From assembly GCA_900541785.1 (NCBI GenBank), contig UQKY01000002.1, positions 62,001 to 126,000 of the forward strand: a stretch of 64,000 nt of DNA. The letters are read 5' to 3'. The notes below the pieces were generated by a model that was not told where the DNA came from, did no database searches, and saw only the letters and a program-made list of their open reading frames with translations. The stretch comes from an uncultured Collinsella sp. Its GTDB lineage: Bacteria; Actinomycetota; Coriobacteriia; Coriobacteriales; Coriobacteriaceae. The position numbers and the translations under genes were made by a program. Below, piece by piece: positions 46,965-54,569 of the stretch. Position 1 is the first letter of the stretch. Every line of letters starts with the position of its first letter.

Positions 46965-48203
46965 ATGACCGATACCGCCGCAACCCGCCCCTACGGCGTA
47001 CTGGGCCGCGTGCTGGGCCACAGCTACACCCCGACCATCTACAAAGAGCTCGCTGGGCTTGAGTACGTGCGATTTGAGCGCGAGCCCGAGGACCTCGCGG
47101 CCTTTATGACGGGCGACGAATGGGAGGGTACCAACGTGACCATCCCCTACAAGCGCGCCGTCATGGAGTACCTGGACGAGCTGAGTCCGCTCGCCGAGCG
47201 CATGGGCAACGTCAACACCATCACACGCCTACCTGGCGGTCGCCTGCGCGGCGACAACACCGACTACTTTGGTTTTCAGTGCCTGGTCGAGGAGCTGGGG
47301 GTTGAGGTTACCGGCAAGAAGGTCCTCGTGCTTGGCGCTACCGGTGGTGCCGGCACCACGGCAAGCATGGTGCTCGGCGACCTTGGCGCCACCGTGGTGC
47401 CCGTGGGCCGCACGAGCGAGGTCAACTACGACAACATCGCACAGCAGTCCGACGCCGCGCTGCTCGTCAACTGCACGCCTGCCGGCATGTTCCCCCACTG
47501 CCCCGACGCCCCCTGCAAGCTCGAGGGCCTCGACGCGCTCGAGGGCGTCATCGATATCGTCTACAACCCCGCCCGCACGGGACTCATGCTCGAGGCCGAG
47601 CGTCGGTGCATCCCCTGCATCGGCGGTTTGCTCATGCTTGTGGCCCAGGCGGCGCAAGCCGTCGAGCGCTATACCGGCCAAATCACCCCGCGCGAGCGCA
47701 TCCTGGACGTGACGGAGCGCCTGTCACACCGCGAGCAGAACATCGCACTGATCGGCATGCCGGGCTCGGGCAAAACCCGCGTGGGTGAGCAGATAGCCCT
47801 GCTCACCGGCCGCGAGCATATCGACCTGGACCGCGCCCTCGAGAAACGCCTCGGCATGCCTTGCGCCGACTTTATCGTCGAGCGCGGCGAGGCGGCCTTC
47901 CGCGAACAGGAGACGGCGGCGCTGTCCGACATCTCCAAGCGCAGCGGCCTGGTGCTCTCCACCGGCGGCGGCGTGGTCACGCGCGACGAGAACTACCCGC
48001 TGCTGCACCAGAACAGTCAGATTGTGATGCTCAACCGCAAGCTCGACGAACTCGCCCACAAGGGACGCCCTATCACCGCCCGCGACGGTATCGATAAGCT
48101 GGCCGAGCAGCGCATGCCGCGCTACCGCGCCTGGGCCGACTACATCATCGACTCACGCGACTGCGCAGCCAACACCGCCCGAGCCCTCCTCGACACCCTC
48201 TAA
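46965..48203 (+). CDS. aroE-aroK: Fused shikimate dehydrogenase - shikimate kinase
   Basis: This 412-residue protein joins two consecutive enzymes of the shikimate pathway. Residues 1 to about 250 are shikimate dehydrogenase: GRVLGHSYTPTIYKEL, GTNVTIPYKRAVMEYLD with the catalytic lysine, RGDNTDYFGFQ and the NADP motif LGATGGAGTT. Residues about 255-412 are shikimate kinase: Walker A IGMPGSGKTRVG, HIDLDRALEKRLG, EAAFREQE and STGGGVVTRDE. In bacteria these are usually separate genes. The order places the products of adjacent reactions on one chain. No frameshift or internal start is needed to explain the fusion. Confidence 0.95.
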   Translation: MTDTAATRPYGVLGRVLGHSYTPTIYKELAGLEYVRFEREPEDLAAFMTGDEWEGTNVTIPYKRAVMEYLDELSPLAERMGNVNTITRLPGGRLRGDNTDYFGFQCLVEELGVEVTGKKVLVLGATGGAGTTASMVLGDLGATVVPVGRTSEVNYDNIAQQSDAALLVNCTPAGMFPHCPDAPCKLEGLDALEGVIDIVYNPARTGLMLEAERRCIPCIGGLLMLVAQAAQAVERYTGQITPRERILDVTERLSHREQNIALIGMPGSGKTRVGEQIALLTGREHIDLDRALEKRLGMPCADFIVERGEAAFREQETAALSDISKRSGLVLSTGGGVVTRDENYPLLHQNSQIVMLNRKLDELAHKGRPITARDGIDKLAEQRMPRYRAWADYIIDSRDCAANTARALLDTL

Positions 48204-48240
48204 ACCACCACAAAGGGGACAGGCACCTTTGTGGTGGTTT
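48202..48240 (+). terminator. Perfect inverted repeat between aroE-aroK and aroQ
   Basis: AAACCACCACAAAGG and its exact complement CCTTTGTGGTGGTTT (15-bp stem, 9-base loop GGACAGGCA) begin inside the aroE-aroK stop codon. The T-run is short (TTT then C). It may act as a terminator, an RNase barrier or a repeat element; aroQ lies 43 bases downstream. Confidence 0.6.
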
Positions 48241-48283
48241 CACACTCCGCTGCACCACCCGCCCAACCGCAAAGGAAGCAACC

Positions 48284-48721
48284 ATGAAAGCTCTCGTCAT
48301 CAACGGACCCAACCTCAACATGCTCGGCATTCGCGAGCCGGGCATCTACGGCAGCGACAACTACGACCGTCTGGTCCAGATCTGCCAGGAGGCAGGCGCC
48401 GCACAGGGCTTCGACGAGGTCGAGGTCTTCCAGTCCAACCACGAGGGCAGCATCGTCGACAAGATCCAGGAGGCATACGGCAAGGTCGACGGCATCGTCA
48501 TCAACCCGGCGGCTTACACGCACACCAGCGTGGCGATCCTGGACGCCCTCAAGGCCGTCGCAATCCCCGCCGTCGAGGTCCACATCAGTGCCGTCGAGAC
48601 GCGCGAGGACTTCCGCCAGGTAAGCTACGCCCGCCTGGCCTGTTTTGCCACCATCACCGGCGAAGGCCTCCAGGGGTACGCCCATGCGTTGGAGCTGCTG
48701 AAAGAGCATCTGCTACACTAA
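48284..48721 (+). CDS. aroQ: 3-dehydroquinate dehydratase, type II
   Basis: This 145-residue type II dehydroquinase begins KALVINGPNLNMLGIREPGIYG and contains FQSNHEGSIVDKIQEAYG, VINPAAYTHTSVAILDAL and VEVHISAVETREDFRQVS. It completes the common pathway from DAHP to chorismate in this cluster. AAAGGAAGCAACC precedes the ATG. Confidence 0.96.
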   Translation: MKALVINGPNLNMLGIREPGIYGSDNYDRLVQICQEAGAAQGFDEVEVFQSNHEGSIVDKIQEAYGKVDGIVINPAAYTHTSVAILDALKAVAIPAVEVHISAVETREDFRQVSYARLACFATITGEGLQGYAHALELLKEHLLH

Positions 48722-48726
48722 TCCAT

Positions 48727-48755
48727 GGGACAAAATAATCAGGTATGTTTGTCCC
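48727..48755 (+). repeat. GGGACAAA inverted repeat ahead of glf
   Basis: GGGACAAA (48727-48734) and TTTGTCCC (48748-48755) form an 8-bp stem with a 13-base loop, followed by AAAACTT. It may end aroQ transcription weakly or be an operator for glf. Confidence 0.4.
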
Positions 48756-48799
48756 AAAACTTAAGTAACTGTTCGATTGACATACAAAGGAGTGTATCC

Positions 48800-49924
48800 A
48801 TGTCCCAGTATGATTACCTCGTCGTCGGTGCCGGCCTTTCGGGCGCCGTCTTTGCCAACGCCGCCAAGCGCGCCGGCAAGTCGGTCCTGGTCATCGACCG
48901 CCGCGACCACATCGCCGGCAACATCTATACCGAGGACGTCGAGGGCATCCAGGTCCACCGCTACGGCGCCCACATCTTCCACACCTCCATGAAGGACGTC
49001 TGGGACTACGTCAACCGCTTCGCCGAGTTCAACAACTACGTCAACTCGCCGGTCGCCAACTTCCACGGCAACATGTACAACATGCCCTTTAACATGAACA
49101 CCTTCGCCAAGATGTGGCCGGGCGTCGTCACGCCGGCCGACGCCCGCGCCAAGATCGCCGAGCAGGTGGCCGCCGAGAACATCGGCGAGCCTCAGAATCT
49201 GGAAGAACAGGCGCTGTCCCTCGTGGGCCGCGACATCTTCGAGACGCTCGTGAAGGGCTACACCGAGAAGCAGTGGGGCCGCGACTGCAAAGATCTGCCC
49301 GCGAGCATCATCAAGCGCCTCCCCTGCCGCTTCACCTACGACAACAACTACTTCAACGATCGCTACCAGGGCATCCCCATGGGCGGCTACACCAAGATGG
49401 TCGCCAACATGCTCGAGGGCGTCGAGGTGCGTTGCGGCGTGGAGTACAAAGAACTGATCGCCGCCGAGCCCGATATCGCCGCCAAGACGATCTACTGCGG
49501 CCCCATCGACGCGTTCTACGACTTCAAGCTGGGCACGCTGGAGTACCGCAGCCTGCGCTTTGAGACCGAGACGCTCGACGAGCAGGACCACCAGGGCGTG
49601 GCCGTGGTCAACTACACCGAGCGCGAGATCCCCTACACGCGCATCATCGAGCACAAGCACTTCGAATTCGGCACGCAGGACAAGACCGTCATCACGCGCG
49701 AGTATCCGGCCGACTGGAAGCCCGGCGACGAGCCCTACTACCCCATCAACGACGCCAAGAACGAGGCCCTCTACAAGCAGTACGAGGAACTGGCGGCGCA
49801 GGAGGGCGACGTGATCTTCGCCGGTCGCCTGGGCGGCTACAAGTACTACGACATGGACAAAGCCATCGCCGCAGCCTTCGAACTCGTCCGCAACGAGCTG
49901 GGCGTGGAGCCCACGGAGGCGTAA
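48800..49924 (+). CDS. glf: UDP-galactopyranose mutase
   Basis: This 374-residue flavoenzyme interconverts UDP-galactopyranose and UDP-galactofuranose for cell-surface glycans. The FAD motif YLVVGAGLSGAVFANAAKRAG, IDRRDHIAGNIYTE, RYGAHIFHT and the substrate-binding GYTEKQWGR are clear. ATG 48800 is preferred over an in-frame start at 48725 because AAAGGAG precedes it and the protein then begins at the Rossmann strand. It is followed by a terminator and then a change in sequence character. Confidence 0.96.
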   Translation: MSQYDYLVVGAGLSGAVFANAAKRAGKSVLVIDRRDHIAGNIYTEDVEGIQVHRYGAHIFHTSMKDVWDYVNRFAEFNNYVNSPVANFHGNMYNMPFNMNTFAKMWPGVVTPADARAKIAEQVAAENIGEPQNLEEQALSLVGRDIFETLVKGYTEKQWGRDCKDLPASIIKRLPCRFTYDNNYFNDRYQGIPMGGYTKMVANMLEGVEVRCGVEYKELIAAEPDIAAKTIYCGPIDAFYDFKLGTLEYRSLRFETETLDEQDHQGVAVVNYTEREIPYTRIIEHKHFEFGTQDKTVITREYPADWKPGDEPYYPINDAKNEALYKQYEELAAQEGDVIFAGRLGGYKYYDMDKAIAAAFELVRNELGVEPTEA

Positions 49925-49978
49925 GAGTCCAAAACGGGCCTCTGCGCGAGCCGAAACGGCACAAGCAGGCAAGCCAAC

Positions 49979-50013
49979 GCCGGCAGGAGCAATTTCGCCC
50001 CTGCCGGCATTTT
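49979..50013 (+). terminator. Intrinsic terminator after glf
   Basis: GCCGGCAGG / CCTGCCGGC 9-bp stem (49979-50008) followed by ATTTT. Confidence 0.88.
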
Positions 50014-50094
50014 AGTATGGAGACGGAATTAGCTGTTTTGTCCATTATCTAGCCGAGGATACTGGGAGACACAGTCTGCCACAGAGGCAAAAAC

Positions 50095-50218
50095 CGGAAG
50101 TGAGGGGAAAAATCAAAAACGGCCGACCAAACCCCGGTTTTACGCTTCCTCGACCTGCGGTTTTGTTGCAAAAAATCTAGTTGTGCTCGGCAAGTTTCGA
50201 TTTTTCCCCGCACTTCCG
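50095..50218. repeat. Long imperfect inverted repeat, possible structured RNA or mobile palindromic element
   Basis: The 24-base arms at 50095-50118 and 50195-50218 match as inverted copies at 22 of 24 positions (CGGAAGTG[A/C]GGGGAAAAATC[A/G]AAA). They enclose 76 bases with further short complementary segments. No coding frame spans it. This could be an interspersed genus-specific palindrome or a structured RNA. Confidence 0.6.
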
Positions 50219-50298
50219 AAAACGACAATAAGAAAACCCACTGTCATTAAGCGAAAACGCGACAAATACCCTTTGGAAAGCAGTCCCTAAAACGCGAA

Positions 50299-50316
50299 AA
50301 CCGCCTTTCGGCGGTT
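50299..50316 (-). terminator. Small hairpin with T-rich minus-strand flank
   Basis: AACCGCC-GAAA-GGCGGTT on the minus strand is followed by TTCGCGTTTT. It could be a second, weaker terminator for minus-strand transcripts. Confidence 0.35.
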
Positions 50317-50531
50317 CCCACGGACCAAGCCGGACGTACCGTCGCAAGGCCTCATCAAAGATGGACTATAAAGAGAAGCCCTGCCCCGATCAATCCTAAA
50401 CCGAGAAAACCGTTGCGAATTAAGACCAAGCAACCACGCGTCAGTAAAGTTACATGCGAGCAGAAAAACCCCCGCCATTTCGTCTTTTCTCAATTGAGAT
50501 GCAAGTTTTGACGCGCCGATTCTTACATCCA

Positions 50532-50564
50532 AACAAAAAAGAGGGCCGACGCATCAACCCTCTT
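50532..50564 (-). terminator. Terminator for the minus-strand tiny-peptide unit
   Basis: Minus strand AAGAGGG / CCCTCTT stem (50539-50564) followed by TTTTTTG. It is the first good minus-strand terminator below the two small basic peptide genes. Confidence 0.7.
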
Positions 50565-50716
50565 CAGGTGTCGCCCGAAGGCTTCCACCGCAATTGGCTT
50601 TAATTTAGCCGATATCCCTTGTTTGTCTACGGGTTCGATCGCGTATATGCCAAAGAATCAAAGAGCAACGCGGGGCCCCGACGCTTGAATCTCGCCGGAG
50701 ACCCCCATAAAATGTT

Positions 50717-50775
50717 TGATGTTGGCCCGCTAAGTCAACATCACGCTAGGCTTTAGTTGCCGCTAAAGCCTAGCG
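50717..50775 (-). repeat. Two adjacent hairpins at the 3' end of the 36-residue peptide gene
   Basis: TGATGTTG / CAACATCA (50717-50743) and CGCTAGGCTTTAG / CTAAAGCCTAGCG (50744-50775, perfect 13-bp stem, 6-base loop) abut exactly. The second stem includes the stop codon of the small gene. No T-run follows, so mRNA stability or processing is a likelier role than termination. Confidence 0.6.
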
Positions 50776-50880
50776 AATCTTCAGCTTTGTGGCCTTCGTG
50801 GCCGTTCCGATCTTCCTGATCGCACCCGTTGAGCTAATTCGGTACTTCGGAATCTTTACGCGAATTGTCTTCGAAGCCAT
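50770..50880 (-). CDS. 36-residue very basic peptide
   Basis: A short frame starts at ATG 50880 with GGAGGTGAT, a nearly full anti-16S match, just upstream. The product MASKTIRVKIPKYRISSTGA...KLKIR has 7 Lys and 4 Arg and no Asp or Glu. The pattern is TIRVKIPKYRIS, then TG, then IRKIGTATKATKLKIR. It has no signal peptide or membrane segment. It lies downstream of, and on the same strand as, another tiny basic peptide, divergent from an AAA+ ATPase and subtilase pair. I do not recognise a family. A nucleic-acid-binding peptide, toxin or protease substrate are possibilities. Confidence 0.65.
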   Translation of the reverse strand: MASKTIRVKIPKYRISSTGAIRKIGTATKATKLKIR

Positions 50881-50922
50881 ATATATCACCTCCCTGCTGT
50901 TACATCACGCCTTGCTCGCAGA

Positions 50923-51051
50923 CTAGCGATGCTTTGCAATCTGGTGCTTGACCAGAGTCTTCGCAGCCGCGGACTTCGCGGCTTTACTCGTCGAGGAGCT
51001 CGCGAGCGTCTTGGCAGCAGCGCCAACCTTGCCTCCATGATGGGTAGCCAT
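50923..51051 (-). CDS. 42-residue Lys/Ala-rich basic peptide
   Basis: The ATG at 51051 is preceded by GGAGGTGAGAAT, an excellent ribosome site. The product (MATHHGGKVGAAAKTLASSS...KHQIAKHR) has 7 Lys, 1 Arg and 5 His and no acidic residues. Its centre, KAAKSAAAKTLVKH, looks like a histone H1-type or amphipathic basic helix. The frame continues upstream to 51126, but that part lacks a ribosome site. It is followed after 42 bases by the 36-residue basic peptide gene. Both diverge from the AAA+ ATPase gene 134 bases away. The family is not recognised. Confidence 0.65.
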   Translation of the reverse strand: MATHHGGKVGAAAKTLASSSTSKAAKSAAAKTLVKHQIAKHR

Positions 51052-51133
51052 ATTCTCACCTCCAATCTCGTAGAGTTTGAATCTTGACAGCCCAATCATA
51101 ACATACTTCATTGCATCACTGTTCAACTAAGTC

Positions 51134-51162
51134 TTGCTATGTCTCAGACTGTCTCATATAAT
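51134..51162 (+). promoter_or_regulatory. Promoter for the AAA+ ATPase - subtilase pair
   Basis: -35 TTGCTA (51134-51139), 17-base spacer, perfect -10 TATAAT (51157-51162). The spacer contains the palindrome GTCTCAGAC and a repeated TCTCA, a possible operator. Confidence 0.75.
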
Positions 51163-51184
51163 AACAGCAAGGAGAGGAGCACAC

Positions 51185-52216
51185 ATGAAGAGATCAGACA
51201 TCATCGACTTAATCCGAGCGCATTCGGAACACGACGATATCGCCTTCAACAACGCAGCCACTATTATCGCGAAAGATTTTGAGACGTCTGGACAGCCCGA
51301 GCTTGCAAGTTACATCATGGCCCTCATTGCCAGAACGCGCACATTTGTACCGCAAGAAGTCACTGAACAGAAATACGACTTCCTGGAAAAGGTAATCAGC
51401 AACAATACCTCGCTACCCCTTCCTCAGGCCATCGCTAACGATATCCAGGGGCTTCTCAATGCTCTATCTAAAGATGTGGACATTAACACTGTCCTCTTTT
51501 ACGGCGCATCGGGAACCGGCAAAACCGAAGCTACAAAACAGATAGCCAGAATACTTGGCTACCAGCTATATGCCGTCGATTTCAACCAAATCATCGATAG
51601 CAAGCTCGGAGAAACGGCCAAAAATATCGCGAAAGTCTTCCAAGAAATCCACGATATCGGCGACGGCGCTATTGTCTTGTTCGACGAAATCGATGCTATA
51701 GCCCTAGACAGAATTAATCAAAACGACGTCCGTGAAATGGGACGAGCCACAAGTGCGCTCCTAAAAGAGTTCGACAAGCTGAACACGCGATCCGCCATCA
51801 TCGCAACAACGAACCTGTACGACAAACTTGACCCAGCGCTCGCCAGGCGCTTCGATGTGCAGATCGACTTTAATAGATACACCCATGACGATCTCGTTGA
51901 TATCGGCGAATCAATCGCAAAGAATCTGACCAAAAACAATCAGACAATCAAAAACGACTCTCGGACCCTAAAAAAGGTGCTGCAGAGTTGCCCGGATCTG
52001 CCCTGGCCCGGCACGCTCAAAAACCTCATTAAGACATCTGTCGCGTTTAGCGACCCGCTTAACCCAAACGACTATCTCCGCAAGTTGTATCAGCGTCTCC
52101 ATGGATATGAGCCCGATTCACTCGAGCTACTTAAATCCCAAGGCTTCACTTTGCGAGAGATGGAAGTTTTGACAGGCATATCACGTAGCACCATTGCACG
52201 AACCCTAAAGGAGTAG
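51185..52216 (+). CDS. AAA+ ATPase partnered with a subtilase
   Basis: This 343-residue AAA+ ATPase has Walker A FYGASGTGKTEA (residues about 106-116), Walker B AIVLFDEIDAI (162-172), sensor-1 SAIIATTN and an arginine-finger region DPALARRFDVQ. The classical fold follows a helical N-terminal 95 residues. The last 30 residues (SQGFTLREMEVLTGISRSTI) read as a helix-turn-helix, so it may also bind DNA. ATG 51185 follows AAGGAGAGGAG. The stop is 3 bases before the subtilase ATG, and AAGGAG inside its last codons serves as that gene's ribosome site. It probably remodels substrates for the protease or controls it. Codon use is AT-richer than in the core genes. Confidence 0.88.
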   Translation: MKRSDIIDLIRAHSEHDDIAFNNAATIIAKDFETSGQPELASYIMALIARTRTFVPQEVTEQKYDFLEKVISNNTSLPLPQAIANDIQGLLNALSKDVDINTVLFYGASGTGKTEATKQIARILGYQLYAVDFNQIIDSKLGETAKNIAKVFQEIHDIGDGAIVLFDEIDAIALDRINQNDVREMGRATSALLKEFDKLNTRSAIIATTNLYDKLDPALARRFDVQIDFNRYTHDDLVDIGESIAKNLTKNNQTIKNDSRTLKKVLQSCPDLPWPGTLKNLIKTSVAFSDPLNPNDYLRKLYQRLHGYEPDSLELLKSQGFTLREMEVLTGISRSTIARTLKE

Positions 52217-52219
52217 CTC

Positions 52220-54460
52220 ATGAACAGCCTAATCAGGCTCACTGGCGATTTTCATACGGCAAGAGGCTCGCGACCGGGCCCCGCAACGCTCCCCGCTAAA
52301 GGCACGGTTACGGCAGAGAAGATTTCACGCATCCGCAAGAGTCTCGAAACCGTTCTGAGTAAATGGCCCAAAGATGCCATAATCGAAGATATCTTAGTCT
52401 CCGTTGAATACCGCCAGATTGTTGCCAAGAGCAATCGAATAAGAGAGATGCTGAATGGCGGAAAAGACCAAGAACCGGAATTGTCCATCCGCGGCGCCCG
52501 CTACCTTGATTTTAGTGGGCGCAACCCAAGGCACCTGATGACCCATTACGTGCCCGAGGATACCATCCAGTCTACTATTGATAAGCTGTATGAGTGTGAG
52601 CGAATCGTAGTCGATCATTTTGATGGACTGATGAACGCAGACAAGATGATCGATCTAGTTAAAAACGACGATCTCAAGCAAAAATGGAATCCTGCCATTT
52701 CAAACACGCTCACCAGATCGGGCTTTGCGCAACTCATACGCGATTCCTATTACGTCAATGAATTTAGAATAGGCACGCCACCGGCGGCTACCGACGAGAA
52801 CGCAATCGTTACGCTGTTTGAAACGGAGAGGAACCTACAGGACCTATTTGAGGAGCTGAACATTGATGTATCTGCTGCGAACATCTTAGAGAACAGCGTG
52901 CTCCTAAACGAGGCAGAATATCGCACGTTGCTCGATCGCGCCCCTTACCTTGTAGCCATGTCAGTAATTGATCTGTCCAGCTACGCTCCCATGAATGACG
53001 AAGACTCGGCCTCCCCCGCCATCAGCAGTCTTTCTGAATATCCCACCGACGAGCCTATTATCGGCGTAATCGACACTCCATTTGAAGAGAAGTATCCACC
53101 GTACTTCAGCAACTGGGTGGACTACAGAAGTTGCTTGCCCGAAGGCATCAACCCCACTGCAGGCGATTATCGACATGGCACCTGCGTTAGCTCCCTAATC
53201 GTTGACGTCCAGGCACAAAACCCATCCCTTGACGACCATTGTGGCCACTTTAGGGTTCGACATTTTGGAGTTGCAACCGCAGGCAAGTTCAGCTCGTTTG
53301 CAGTAATGAAACACATTGAGCGAATCGTTGCCGAGAACCAAGACATTAAGGTTTGGAACATCTCTCTGGGATCAATGGAGGAGGTGTCTCGAAACTCCAT
53401 CTCGCCCGAAGCGGCCCTGCTGGACAAACTGCAGCAAAGATATGACGTCCTCTTTGTTGTTGCCGGCACTAACCAGGAAAAGGGTAAGCCCACATATCTC
53501 GGTTCCCCAGCGGACTCTATTAATGCCCTTGTTGTCAACGCCGTCAATCGAAACAACGAGCCAGCGTCCTACACAAGAAGAGGTCCAGTCTTAAGCTTTC
53601 ACCACAAACCAGATCTAGCGTATTACGGAGGAGAAAAGGACGATCCGATCACTGCCTGCTGCGGAACCGGGGCCTATCCGGCTGTCGGCACCTCTTATGC
53701 AGCTCCGTTAATTGCAAGAAAAGCTGCCTATCTCATTTATAAAATGCACCTGAGCTGTGAACTTGCCAAAGCGCTGCTAATCGATGCGGCATGCGCATGG
53801 ACGACCCCCGAAGATATGGATCGACTCGGCTACGGCATCGTTCCCGTTCAAATTGAAAAAATCCTCGAAACCACCAACGACGAAATTCGATTCATGCTCA
53901 GCGGCGTGGCTACCGAACGCGAGAATTACAACTTCAACTTTCCTATTCCCGTTTCAGGCGCATCCTACCCGTCTGTAGCGAGGGCGACTCTGTGTTACTT
54001 CCCTAAATGCAACAGAAACCAGGGCGTCGACTATACGGATACCGAGCTCGACTTACATTTTGGACGTATCGCAAACGATGGGCGAATCAAGTCGTTGCAG
54101 CCCAACAACCAAGGCGAAGAAAACTGTACAACCGATGAAGAGAAGGCTCGAAAAAAGCTGCGCAAGTGGGATAACGTCAAGCACATAGCGGAACCGCTAA
54201 CCAGCCGCAGTAAGCCCAAAAAGGTATATGCCAATCCAATGTGGGGCATGATGATTCGCAAGTCTTCGAGATATCAAAATGGCTCCCATGATCCGCAGCG
54301 TTTTGGCGTAGTGGTCACCATCCACAATCTAAAAGGCGAGAACCGAATTGATACATTCATGCGACAGTGTTCCGCCGTTGGCTGGATAGTCGAACGAGTC
54401 GAAATTAATACCGAACTCAAGATTTACGAGTACAGCCAGGTTGAAGTGGAGTTTGAGTAA
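52220..54460 (+). CDS. Cytoplasmic subtilisin-like (S8) serine protease
   Basis: This 746-residue S8-family protease has the full triad: Asp285 in PIIGVIDTPF, His319 in GDYRHGTCVSSL and Ser492 in VGTSYAAPLIARKAAY. The oxyanion Asn418 lies in FVVAGTNQE. There is no signal peptide or membrane segment, so it should act inside the cell, unlike most subtilases. A 270-residue helical N-terminal region precedes the catalytic domain. About 200 residues (beta-rich, ending VEINTELKIYEYSQVEVEFE) follow. It is tightly coupled to the AAA+ gene. Similar ATPase-subtilase pairs occur in bacterial defence neighbourhoods; I cannot name a characterised system for this one. Confidence 0.88.
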   Translation: MNSLIRLTGDFHTARGSRPGPATLPAKGTVTAEKISRIRKSLETVLSKWPKDAIIEDILVSVEYRQIVAKSNRIREMLNGGKDQEPELSIRGARYLDFSGRNPRHLMTHYVPEDTIQSTIDKLYECERIVVDHFDGLMNADKMIDLVKNDDLKQKWNPAISNTLTRSGFAQLIRDSYYVNEFRIGTPPAATDENAIVTLFETERNLQDLFEELNIDVSAANILENSVLLNEAEYRTLLDRAPYLVAMSVIDLSSYAPMNDEDSASPAISSLSEYPTDEPIIGVIDTPFEEKYPPYFSNWVDYRSCLPEGINPTAGDYRHGTCVSSLIVDVQAQNPSLDDHCGHFRVRHFGVATAGKFSSFAVMKHIERIVAENQDIKVWNISLGSMEEVSRNSISPEAALLDKLQQRYDVLFVVAGTNQEKGKPTYLGSPADSINALVVNAVNRNNEPASYTRRGPVLSFHHKPDLAYYGGEKDDPITACCGTGAYPAVGTSYAAPLIARKAAYLIYKMHLSCELAKALLIDAACAWTTPEDMDRLGYGIVPVQIEKILETTNDEIRFMLSGVATERENYNFNFPIPVSGASYPSVARATLCYFPKCNRNQGVDYTDTELDLHFGRIANDGRIKSLQPNNQGEENCTTDEEKARKKLRKWDNVKHIAEPLTSRSKPKKVYANPMWGMMIRKSSRYQNGSHDPQRFGVVVTIHNLKGENRIDTFMRQCSAVGWIVERVEINTELKIYEYSQVEVEFE

Positions 54461-54485
54461 CCTTCGACAGAGGCAACGCTAGGCA

Positions 54486-54525
54486 TCAAGAGGGCATCGG
54501 GCGCTCTTGCCCCGGTGCTCTCTTA
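54486..54525 (+). terminator. Hairpin after the subtilase gene
   Basis: AGAGgGCAtCGGG...CCCGgTGCTCTC forms an imperfect stem about 30 bases after the stop. The T-run is poor (TTAC), so it may be only a weak terminator. Confidence 0.35.
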
Positions 54526-54569
54526 CGGTCTATCCACTCAATTAGACACCCCCGAGCCGAAAGGAACGT

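Larger units (their letters stand above)
50030..50769. other. 740-base non-coding, repeat-rich stretch at the start of the defence island
   Basis: I see no convincing gene here. An 81-codon minus-strand frame (50287-50532) has no ribosome site and no recognisable sequence. The stretch holds a long imperfect inverted repeat (50095-50218) and several hairpins, listed separately. Base composition drops compared with the region before 49,924. Confidence 0.6.

Noticed and set aside
50287..50532. An 81-codon minus-strand frame in the non-coding stretch
   Set aside because: It has no ribosome site and no recognisable sequence, and it ends in a hairpin better explained as a terminator.
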